Notes under the pieces: model-generated
What the model was told of the DNA's origin: nothing
The model's database searches: none
Seen by the model: only the letters and a program-made list of their open reading frames with translations
Translations under genes and position numbers: made by a program
Part shown: positions 1-10,359 of the stretch, one piece after another
How positions within the stretch are numbered: position 1 is the first letter of the stretch
Layout: each line of letters opens with the position of its first letter
DNA from: Apus apus
Lineage: Eukaryota > Chordata > Aves > Apodiformes > Apodidae
Direction: 5' to 3'
Assembly: GCF_020740795.1 (NCBI RefSeq)
Contig: NC_067287.1
Span: forward strand, 16,321,501 to 16,385,500
DNA: 64,000 nt

Positions 1-949
1 TCAGGGGCACCTGCTAGCGCCCATGGGGCTGTATCCCACCTTGAGGGGTGGTTGCCCCATGGTGTCTATGCCCTCCAGCACTGAGCCCAGGGGCTCCTCT
101 CTGGGGGGAAAGCCAGGAGCAGACAGAGACAGGGGTCAGTGCTGTGTCCCCATCCCACAAGATGGAGCTGAATGCCTGCAGTGAAACTCAAATGTTGAGC
201 AACTCCCCCAGAACCGCTGTCCCCCATCTAGGTAATTAGGGGCTGCTGGTACCCATGACAGGATGCCCCAAGGATGGGCTGTACAAGGCCAGGCACAGGA
301 CACTGGCACAGCAAGAAGGAAGGCGGCCCAAGGCAGGGCATAGCTCTGCTCCAGTAGCCCCTCCAAACAAGTCAGGGTGCAAATGACCCCGTAAGAAGGG
401 GACACAGAGGGGCATGACGCCAAGGCACAGCACCCTGGCCAGGGTGTGGGGGTGGCAGCAGCCCCAGGGATTGTCACGAGCCGAGCCCTGCCCTTCCTGA
501 AACAGAGGCCAGCAAAATGGCTAATGGAGAGGCTTTGTTATAGACAGCACAGGCTGGGGGCTCGCTTCTCCCAACTTGCTTTCTCCAGAGGTGTCACCCC
601 TGGGATGTCTTCAGACTCCAGGCAGGACACACACAGCCTTCCCAGTGCCACCATGCTGTAGGGACAAGGAGTGCCTGCTTGGGTACTTCCCCGCACCCAC
701 AAACTCATCATACAGCAGATGCCACCCCAGCGTGAGGGGTGGGGGGCACAGGCACTGTTACCCCCCTGTCCCTGCCAGCCAGCCCCCAGCACCTACACTG
801 GGGTCACTGGTCCAGGACCAGAGGCTGACCCCAGTGCAGAGTGGGATCAGGCGCATGGAGAACTCAGCAGTTCTCATTTTTTCTTGTTTTCTCCTTAAAA
901 CCAAGAGGGCTGATGCCTCGCTCGGCTGTTTCCTCTCCCAGGAGCACAG

Positions 950-2200
950 CCCAAAAACATCTGTGCCGGGACCTGCCCTGCCGGGTTTAACCCTCTGCAG
1001 GCCCGGCGGCGCCGCGGGGCCGGGGGTCCCTGCCCGGGGGAGAACGGGGGGGTCTGGCACCCGCCGGGGCTGCCTGACTCCTCGCCACTCATTAACCCGG
1101 GGTTTAACCATTGACGGCCCCGCAGCGAGACCAGGGAGGGGGGTTAACCCGTGGGCTGCCAGGGTGTCCCGGCCCAGGCGCTGTCCCTTCTGTGTCCCCT
1201 ACTCCGGGGTGACAGGCACCCGCCCGGCATCGCCCTTCCCCGGCCGCGGAGTGGGAGCGGAGAGCCGGGGGAGGACCCCGCTTTTCCGCGCAGCCCTCGC
1301 TCCCGAGGGACGGGTCCCTACGCACTTCGGAGGGGACGCAAACCCCACCTCCTCTGTGTCCCCCGTCGGGGCACGCTACAGGTCACCGCCTAGGCGAGCT
1401 GGGGAGGTGGGCACGGGGGGCATGGCTCCCCCGAGCCACTCACAGCTCCCAGCCGGCCTCACCCCCTCCTCAAATCTTCCTCCCTGCAATCACCGCATTG
1501 CGCCCTCCAACCTCCACTGCACCCCTAGACCCCCACCGAGTACCCACAACTGGGGACCCCCAACACGGGGGTCAGCACCTCCGTAACCACGCATCACCGC
1601 ATCAACCCTCGGATGTCACGCCTGGCGCCCTCCCCCTGAAGAGATGCCACCCCCCGCAGCACACAACTACACAACTCCCCCTCCCGCGGGGGTGGCTGGA
1701 GACCCCCGTGCCCTCGCCGCCCGCCCGTACCTGGTTCATGACGCTCCCGAAATCCATCCGGGGTCTCGCCTGCCTACATCCGAAAGGGACGGCAGCGCAG
1801 CCTCACCTGGCCCGGGGGGCGCGGGGGGCGGCCGGGGGGCGGCCGGGGGGGGCCGGGGGGGGTCAGGCGGGAACCCGGCGTCGCCCGGGCGGGCAGGCGT
1901 GAAAGCAAACTGCAGGCAGAGCCCCCCTCCCTCCCCGAGCCAAGCCTGGAGAAGGAAGGAAGGAAGGAGGGAGGGAGGAGGGAGGGGAGAGAAGAAGGGG
2001 GAGAGACCGAAGGGTTTCGCTCCCCGCAAGCGGGACCCCGGCGATGGAGGGGTGCAGGGCTATCTCGCCGGCCCCCCGCTCCCCTCCGCACCCCCGGGAC
2101 AGCCGGGGCTGGGGAGCCCGGGGGCGCCGGCCCCGCCCTGAGGAGGAAGGGGGTCCCGGGCGGCTTTTTCCACCACTCCCCTCCCTCCTCTCGCTCCTTC
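950..2200. promoter_or_regulatory. CpG island around the 1.75 kb tensin first exon
   Basis: The stretch is strongly GC-rich with many CpG dinucleotides, G and C runs, and a GGAA microsatellite at about 1952-1968. It surrounds the candidate first exon at 1731-1757, with the promoter side expected at about 1760-2200 on the minus strand. TTAACC-type palindromes recur at 983-993, 1092-1109 and 1141-1150. Promoter status is inferred from base composition and exon position. Confidence 0.5.
1731..1757 (-). CDS. TNS1: Candidate alternative first coding exon of tensin gene (MDFGSVMNQ)
   Basis: Read on the minus strand, an ATG at 1757 opens nine codons, MDFGSVMNQ, followed directly by a donor GTACGG (1730-1725), so the exon ends in phase 0. 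It lies in a GC-rich island (about 950-2200) with a purine-rich GGAA run upstream on the plus strand, which fits a first exon rather than an internal one. It is downstream, in the minus sense, of the C1-domain exons at 10.3 and 9.1 kb. It would therefore start a shorter tensin form that lacks the C1 finger. All three candidate first exons end in phase 0, so they are interchangeable in principle. Assignment to TNS1 rests on synteny (TNS1 lies next to RUFY4 in human) and the nearby C1 exons, not on recognition of this peptide. Confidence 0.4.
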
Positions 2201-5200
2201 TCCCTCTTTCTTCTCCTTTTCCCTCTCCCACTAGCTGCACGGCGCGCTCCAAGTCCAGCCCCACTCCGCTCCCCTCGCCTCCCCCAAAAACGCCCTTAAA
2301 GGCAACCAGGAGCCTGGCTCGGGCAGCTGGCTCTGGGCAAGGGGTGCTGGCAAGGGGGCAGGACCCCTCCACCCCCCAAAAAATACATCCCCCACCTCCA
2401 CTGCCTCCCCCTGCGAAGTGCTTTGCACCCCGTGCCTGCGGGGCTCAGCGGGGTCGGGGCCTTATCACCCCGCGTGACGCCACTGGCGTCCCCGTGCCCT
2501 TGGCGGGGGGGTGGCAGGGACAGGGGTGTGGGGCCCTGCTTGGGGCCCTTTTTGCCTGGCACCCCCTGGGTATGGCTTGGTCCCCCTCTGCCACCCATGG
2601 GACAGGGTGCCCAATTAATGTCCCTTGGGTGTCACACACCCCTGGTTTTTGGGGCATCTGAGGATTTACCAGCCCACCCCCCAACTAAAAAGCAAAGCCA
2701 AACTGCTGGAAAAAACCCTGGCTGTCCCTTGGCACGTGGAGCCACGCCAGTGCCTGCTCGCCTGTCCCAAACCCAGGGTGTGCCCAACATCCCCCTTGCC
2801 TTCCTCCCATCTTCCTTCCTCTTCCTCCTCAGGGGCTCTGTGTGGTGATGGATGGATGGAGCCCGGCTTTCCCCAGCCACCCCAGGGGCAGCCCAGCCCT
2901 GCCCTTGCTGCACCAGCAAGTGCTCAGTGCCAGGAGACCCTGGAGTGATGCAGGAAGCCCCCTGAAGTGTGGGGAGGTGGGAAGCCCACCCATCAGTGCC
3001 CCACAGAGCAGCGATCTGGCAGGGGAGGCGGCAAGCCAGGCACCCAGCCCAGCGCTGTTGACATTTTCTCGCCCAACGCCTCCCCGTTCCTGTTTGTGTT
3101 TCCGTCCTCACGCCGCGGGCTCAGCCAAAAGGCCAGGGCTGGCTCTGCTGGTATGGGACAAGACCTGGGGGACCCCCTTACCTTTCTATCCCCCCTCAAA
3201 AGACAGCAGGGATGGGTTAGTGGCAATGGGCTCTCCCTCTGACCTCCTCCAAGACTTCCTTAAGTTGCATCTCCCATGTGAGTGCAAATCCGCTCCAGCA
3301 GATCCTGCCCAGCCCCTCCAGGCCTCAGTTTCCCTTGCAGCCAGATGATGACATGGGACAGGAGCACCAAGAGGCATTGGCAGACCCTTCCTGCTGCCAA
3401 GGAGCAAGCACCAGACCCCAACATCCCTGGGGGGCACCTCCTCAACCCCCTCCTGAGCAAGTGCCAGCCCCACTGGCCCCTCCCCAGCACCCAAGAGCAT
3501 AGGGCTGGAACCCAACAGCCACCACTCTAGGGACAAACTCCCCTGCCAGGATCCATTCGTATCCCCAAACAAGACCCCTCAGCACCACAGCCCTCAGAAA
3601 TCAAACATCCCAGAAGGGCGGAGCACTGCTGATGGGAAGAAGGGGCAATGAACACACAGCTCCTCAACAGGCAGCCCCAGGATGGCTCCTGGGCCCTGGG
3701 AAACACCAGCAGAAGAAGAGCTGGGGCCAGATGGGAAACTGTCAAGTGGCTAAGCAGGATGGAAGTGAGTGGGTGAGCAAAGGGCACTGACAGCATGTCC
3801 CCATCCCCAGGGAGCTGACAGGAGCTGTCCCCTGGGGAGATGACGTGTCCTCTTTGCAGGACACGGCCAGAGACAATATCCCTGAACTCCAGCCACCAAA
3901 TACCTCCCAGAGTCATGGGGGTCAAAGCACCAGTATGAGCGGGTTCAGCGATCAGCAAAGTGTCTGGTGGCCCCTGCACTCCACAAGGTCCCCCCAGAAC
4001 CCCCAGAGAAACCAGCCCTCATCTGAACCAGCTCCTCTGCAACCTAAAATAAGCACCCTTGAGCACCACCACCTCAGATCCAGGGGGGAAAAAGGGGGAG
4101 TCAGGGATCAGGTACTACAGGGGGTCACCTCCAGAGGTGAAAGAATGCAGGGAGGAGATGAAGTCCCAGTGCAAGGTCTCTAGAGCCCCTTCCTAAGCAG
4201 ACCTTTTCGCTGGCTTGAGTTTGGTCCCACCCCTTGGAGAGTTCTGGGGGTCTCCTGGGACACAGCACCCTGCCCAGGGAAGGTTCCAGAAGGGGCGGCC
4301 ATGGGGGATGCAAAGTGGACCAGGAAGGGAGAAAACTGACTGGAAACTAGGCAGAGACCTGCCACAGGAGCCCCTGTCCAGCCCAGATCCTGCTTCCTAC
4401 CATCTGAGGGGCCCTGGGAGGCTGGATCCAGCCCTGGGAGCCCCCAGGGAGGGAGACTGGTGGTCCCGGCTTCCTCAGTTGACACCTCCTAGGCCAGACC
4501 TGGCCAGGGCTCACCAGTGCAGTGAGTGTGGGGCAATCTCAGCATCCCTGCTCCCCTGCTTGCCCTCTCTGGCCCAGCAGCACCCGGAGGGTGCAGAGAA
4601 GGGCCCCAGCTCCTCCGAGCAGCTGAGCCGACGCCCACCCCCCCAGAGCTGAGAGAGACCAAATATTTGGGCGGTGACGTAAAGAAGGGGAAAAAGGAAA
4701 GAGGGAGGAAAAAAAGCCCAGAACCCCCTCCAAGACCCGCTGCGCAAACATGACCTGGCACGGCTCTGGGGCAGGGCTGACCCCCACAGCCCCCCATCCC
4801 ACTATCCCAGCTGGGCCCATGCCAGGGCCAAGGACACATTCCTGTGGCATTCCTCCCCCCTCTGCCGCCTGCGCTGCTGTGGAGACCAGGGGTGTTGCTA
4901 ATTAGCTGTCCCGAAGAACTGAGGGGGTGGCTCTTAACGGGACACTGGGGACAGGGACGGGAGGGGCAGCTCCCCGTGTGACTGGCACATCATCCCCTCG
5001 CAGTGCAGGGAGGAGGCACAGGGGAGAGTGGCTGGGGCAGTGAGCGGGGACTGGGGCTGCCACATGTCCCCTCACACTACACTGCCACAGCTGGGACATG
5101 GATGTCCCCTCCCTGCTGCCACCATCCCAGGCAGAGCACAGGCACCCCAGCACTGCCCACAACCCCCAGCCACGGCACAGCTGTGCTCAGCACCATGAGT

Positions 5201-8200
5201 CAAGCCTACCCAGAAAGAGCCCAAACCACTCCCTGCCTCAGTTTCCCCTCCTGGCCCTGACTCGCTTTGTAGGCGAGGGGGACCCCAGCACCAGACATGC
5301 ATCCCCTTGGCCAGCACCATGCGTCCCAGCACAGGTTCCTCTGTGTCCCCCCACTGCCAAGGGCCCATCGGTGCCCTGGGCACTGGGAGCGATTGCTCTG
5401 GCCCGGACGCGCCTCATTGCCCAGCCCTGGCTCTGCTCCAGCCCCCGGTTTAATGATGGACAAATCACCCCCACCCGCACAGCGTCCCATCGCAGGGGGG
5501 CACTTGAAAAACAAGCTGGGCCTGACACGAGGCCAGCCGGGATGGATGGCACCGAGCTGGCAGCACACATGTGTGAGCACCCGCCTGTGTGCAAGGGCAC
5601 TTGTGCACACGGATGGGACGATCTTGCACACACGTGCATTCCCCTGCAGGCTCATGCGCGTATCCCTGCATCTGTAAGCGTGATTATGCACACGTGTGCG
5701 CACACATGATCACGCAAACACATTTGTGTTTGGGCACACGCATGCACACTTCACGCATGCATGTTCACATGCACAGACACATACACACTCACACACATGG
5801 CCTAGCAGCCCAGCACAGCTCCAGCACCTGCTGTCAGCTCCCCAGGAGGAGACACGAGGGGACAAAGCAGCCTCCAGGTGCCCTGGCCCCATGCCATGTA
5901 CTGTGCCTCAGTTTCCCCTCTTAGCATAGCCCAGCACCTCTGCTTGCCCAAGACCTGTGGGCCCCGGTGTGGCATGGGGTGAGCAGGGCAGGCTGGAGCT
6001 CTGCCAGGCCCCGGGGCTGGCACAGCCACTGCTTCCCAGAACCACCCACCAGCAATCGCCAGCCAATTCAGCAGCCAAACACCACAGCTCTCCTCAACCT
6101 CAGCCAAACTGGCTATCGCCAGGCTGGCTCCTGCCATGGGGATAAGCATCGTCCCCTGTCTTTTCTCAACTTCTCCAAGCAGCATCAGGGCAAAATCCAG
6201 CCCCACTTGCAGTGGGTCCACCCCAGGGGATGGAGACAGATCCAGCATCTCTCTTGGTCAATGATTTCGGACACGTCTGCATGGGCCCACTGCCCAGAGC
6301 ATCCTCGGGCTCATCCCCCCATCCTGGCCAAAGAGCAGTGTCACCACCTGATCCTGGCTGTGCCAGGACTGGGATGTGCCAACGCACAGACTCACCAAAG
6401 CCTGACCACTGCCACAGAAAGCACTGCACCCCATGCTGTGTCCCTCACCTCTCGCTGCCCCCTGGCAGGGCTCTGTGACTCAGTTTACCCAGTTTTCAAA
6501 GGAAGCTATACCCCCTCCTGCTTTGGGCAGGCAGTTTCAGTGTGGGGAGGGAGGAGGCTGGCTGGGGGAGTCAGATACACATCAGTGTCCATCCATCCGT
6601 CTGTCCCCCTCAGAAGGAGGGAGGGACAGAGGCTTGCTAAGCAAGGAAAAATCCCTGGGCGGAGGGGCCAGGCTCGAGAAGGGCCTTAAATGGGCATGGG
6701 AACAGTGTCATGCTTCCCAGCTGATGCGTATGCGGCTGCCCCGGCCCCCCCAAGAGCTGCCCACAGGCACCAGGCAACCTGCCAGCATCATTGCCACTGC
6801 AAGGCACAGGTCCCACCACTGTCCCTTGCCCTGTCCCATGGGCAGGGGAGGACCTTGAGGGGTGCAGGTCACTGCTGGGGCACAGGTCCTGCCTGCCCTG
6901 GCACAGCTCTGCCTGCTCACTGTGTCCTCAAGGATGTGGCACTCACCAAGACCCCAAAACTTCCCTGTTCTCCCCACATATACCCCAGTGCCCCCCCATA
7001 TCCTCATCACACCCGTGATATCCCCCGGGACCTCATGCTCAGCAGCTCCAGTACAACCTTTCACACCCCACCAGCACCCCCTATCCACACCCCTCTCTCT
7101 TCTCTCTCCCCACCTCCCACCATACCTAGTCCATTTGGGGGTTGTAGCTGGGGGCTTCCCCGCAACTGGGCCAGGAGGCAGCTGGCCAGGAGCCAGCTGT
7201 GCAGGAGAGCAGCTGAGGGGACAGAACAAAGTGTCAGGGCAGGTCCTGAGGGAGTAAATATGGGGACTAAGGGGAAGATGTTGCCAATAGCATGGTGGGA
7301 CAGGCTCCAGGGCCAGAAGTCACCAGAGAGGGGAACACCAGCACCTTGGCAGCATCTCCAGCACAGGAGGAGGAAGTGTTGGGGGATGCAGCTGCTAGCA
7401 CCTTGGGGGTGTGTCCATCTTCCCACTCCAAAATATCCTGGGGGTGCAGGGGTTAAACATTGAGGGGCTTCAGGTAGACAAGAGGCAATTTTTGCTCTGT
7501 GCCAAGCCCCCTCCCCACATGCACCCTCCCTGGAGACCCCATAATAACAAGCCGGTGTATGAGTCAGCTGGCCTCTTGCCCGGCCGGAGGAGCCCCTCCC
7601 TGGGCGCTGACCCAAAGGAGCTCTGCAGAAGGCCCCTGGCCCTGGCCCCATGCACACACCCCCCCCAGCAGCACACCCCTCGGATAGTTGGCCCCACCGA
7701 GGGGGCTCCAGCTTCCAGCGAGCGTGGGAAGGGTGACAGAGGCTAATGAAATGCAGCCGGCCGCAGGAGCAAGCCACGGGCTGCCCCTGCACACAGGCTA
7801 TCCAGATGCTGGGACTCTGGTGTGACCCCCCTCCAGCCCCCTTGGTGCACAGCCCCGTATCAGACATCAGAGAATCCCCACTGGGCACATACCCAAGCAC
7901 ACGAGTTTCTCGACACACCCTCCTGCCTGGAAACTACTGGCAGATACTCCCTGCCCCTGTCTGCTGTACTGTGGGCATCCCCTCACCCCATGACCCCCTC
8001 ACCTCTCCTTCAACACCCCAGCATTGAAGCAAAGCCATCTCCTCTGGCCTCAGCCGCCAGGTATCTTTGGCACAGGGTCCCCAGGGTGGCACAGGGCCCT
8101 AGGGTGGCAGAGGACCTGCAGGGTGGCACAGCCCCTCTGAGCCTCCCAGCCACCTCCACCCTGCTCACTCAGGGCCCAGGGTGCCAGGCATGTCCCCGGG

Positions 8201-9053
8201 GGTGCCCCCACAGCCCCTATCTCCTCTGACACCCTGGCAGGGGCTCGGTGCCAGGGCTGCTCCCAGTGCCTGCCCCGCGCCACCACCCACGCCGCAGCAC
8301 CCTGCACAGCCTGACACGTGCCCAGCCCCTGGCACAACTCCCCCAGGCCTTTCCTCTCCCTCCCTGCCAGGCCGGGCACAGGCACGGGCACAGGCACGTC
8401 TCAGCCTACGCCACCTGCCCGGGGCGCGCCAGTCTCTTCCCGCCCGAGATGCCAACCCCAGAGCCGACTGGCACGCGTGCTTCCCCAGGGATTCAGGAAC
8501 ACGCAGCCTCCCTTGCCATAGCAGCGCAGCAGTGGGCGCTGCGCCCACCTCCAGCTCCCCTGAGAACCTGGGTTGCTGATGGGTCCCCCTCCACTGGTTC
8601 GGCAGCTGGACAGACGGACATCACCGCCAGGCATCTTCAGCTCAGCTCTCAGCTGCCAGCGAGATCCGCCCCCAGCACTGATGGGTATGGGCAGAGATGC
8701 TCAGCCTGCCTGTGTGCTGCCAGCAGCGCATGGCACCCACAAGCAGCAGCCTGGCAAAGTGCACCCTGCTCCAGACGCCAGGACACAGATCCCTGCCAGC
8801 CCCCTCTGAGCAGAGCTGCACCCTGAAACACAGCCCTGTGTCCAGATAGGGGGCCAGGCAGCAGGATGGCACTGCCAGCCTCACCCACCAATGACACCAA
8901 TGCCCTCGTAACCAGCCCACAGCCACCATCATGTGGCACCCACATCTGGGTGCCCATCCGGTGGGGTCAGCAGGCATGGAATGTAGCATCCTCCCTCCAA
9001 GTCCTCAGTGCCCCCCAGGCAGGGACAGGCACGCCTCGGGGCACCACCCTTAC
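1758..9053 (-). other. Tensin intronic DNA, no supported exon
   Basis: About 7.3 kb lies between the candidate 1.75 kb first exon and the second C1 exon. I found no convincing splice-bounded coding segment. The exon that should finish the C1 finger (the last Cys, about seven residues after the final visible Cys) was not found here and may lie left of the window. The stretch holds CA/TG-rich tracts at about 5570-5800 and several copies of a dispersed TGCCTCAGTTTCCC motif (3321, 5234, 5903). Confidence 0.5.
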
Positions 9054-9091
9054 CTTGGCTTGGCACTTGGTGTGGCAGGAGAGCTTGCAGC
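9054..9091 (-). CDS. TNS1: Tensin C1 zinc-finger exon, second half
   Basis: On the minus strand an acceptor CTCCTGCAG precedes the exon and a donor GTAAGG follows it. With the one base carried over from the exon at 10245-10359, it reads G-C-K-L-S-C-H-T-K-C-Q-A-K and ends in phase 0. This supplies the Cys, His and Cys of the second half of a C1 finger: the C-X2-C pair ending CRGC, then X4-H, then X2-C. The upstream exon contributes H-X12-C-X2-C, so the spacing matches the C1 family well across the junction. The last Cys must be on the next exon. The tensin family assignment fits an N-terminal C1 domain as in TNS2. Confidence 0.65.
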
Positions 9092-9610
9092 CTGCAGGAG
9101 AGAGGGGAAAGAGGGTTAGTGGGGACAGGGGAGGGGGTACTGCCATGGGATAGGGGTGGGCACCCTACACATGGGGCAGGACAGGGGGTGGCACACCACA
9201 CTGCAGAGCACCTTAACACCGGGCAGGCTGCCAGGACATGCACATGGATGCCCACACCTTGCAGAGTCCGGGTGTCAACAGCAGAGCACCCTGTGCACAC
9301 ACATGTGGCATGAACTCACACACACGAGCCGTGTGTCCCTGGTGCCATGATGTGTGTGCAAACCCCAGTGCCCAGGGGTTAAAGGCATGAAGTGAGGCTG
9401 TGCACAGACATGTCTCACAAGGTCTCACACGTGCACCAGCATGCACCCCAAAGGGATGCTGCCAGCGCCCGTGCCCCCGCCTGCCCACATGCTGCTGTTG
9501 CACGCTTGCACCCCTGCAGGGGATGGTACATCCACCCGGTCTGTGCCAGGGTGTCTTTGCTGCTGCTGTGGACATGCACTCACACAGGGCACTGCCCAGC
9601 CCCGCAGGAA

Positions 9611-9710
9611 GCCCTGCAAAGCCACATGTCCCATCCCCAAGGGACACGAGGGCCCGGGACGCCCTGCAAAGCCACATGTCCCATCCCTAGGGGACACGAG
9701 GGTCCACGCC
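9611..9710. repeat. Two-copy 50-bp tandem duplication
   Basis: Copies at 9611-9660 and 9661-9710 share GCCCTGCAAAGCCACATGTC and most of the following bases, with a few substitutions (for example CCCCAA versus CCCTAG). The period is exactly 50 bp. It sits in intronic DNA between the two C1 exons. Confidence 0.85.
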
Positions 9711-10244
9711 CAAGCCCTGTCCCCCCCTGGGGCTGTTTCCTGCAGCGCAGGAAGCCGCATTGTTCCCGCGGCCCGCGGCGTTTCCTCCCGCTGTCCCTCG
9801 CACGGGGCTGGCAGCACGGCACACGTGCGAGGGGCCGCGGCGGTGCCTCTGCCCCGGCGAGCCCAGCAGAGGCCGTGAGCACCCGTCTGCGCGCACAGAC
9901 CTGCAGGCGTGTGCACACACACATGGTGACACTTGCACACTCAATGCACGCGCGTGTGGCTGACACGCAGCCACATGCACACGTGCAAGTGCCTCCACGG
10001 GCCACGCTCCCCTCTCACTCACCTTCCTGCCCACAAAGGTCCTGCACGCACTCCTGCACACCCGTGTGCTCTCCCTCTAACAGACACGTGTGCACACAGG
10101 CTACCATAGGTGCGTATTCCCACCTTCACATCTTCACGCATTCAGCTGCATGTGCAGGAACTCATACACATGCCCTGACGTCTTGACCCACACGCACACA
10201 CCCCCGCTCCCTTCCACACGCGTGTGCCCATACCCCCAGCTCAC

Positions 10245-10359
10245 CTCGGCAGGTGCTGCCCTGGCGTGTGATGGCCTGTCGGCAGACCCCGCACGCTTTC
10301 ACCTTCTTGAAGCTCGTCATCTTGAAGGTGTGTCCGGGAGGGGCTTCCAGATCCTGGGG
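10245..10359 (-). CDS. TNS1: Tensin C1 zinc-finger exon, first half
   Basis: On the minus strand, acceptor TGTCCCCCCAG is followed by an open exon starting P-Q-D-L-E in phase 0. The donor GTGAGC is at 10244-10239, leaving phase 1. The peptide includes [19 protein letters not shown], an H-X12-C-X2-C start of a C1 (phorbol-ester-type) finger, and ends G-S-T-C-R. C1 fingers bind two zinc ions and dock proteins to membranes or partners. A basic run before the cysteines is common in the atypical C1 fingers of tensins. The gene lies head to head with RUFY4, which is where TNS1 lies in human. TNS1 links integrin adhesions to actin. A different C1 protein is possible but does not fit the synteny. Confidence 0.65.

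Noticed and set aside
576-1586. A 336-codon plus-strand frame.
   Set aside because: Low-complexity translation of a GC-rich island with no recognisable domain.
3170-3230. A donor-like GTAAGGG on the minus strand near 3175.
   Set aside because: No matching acceptor or recognisable coding sequence.
7120-7165. A possible small minus-strand tensin exon completing the C1 finger (reads L-Q-P-P-N-G-L).
   Set aside because: It has splice-like edges but no Cys at the needed spacing, so it does not complete the finger.
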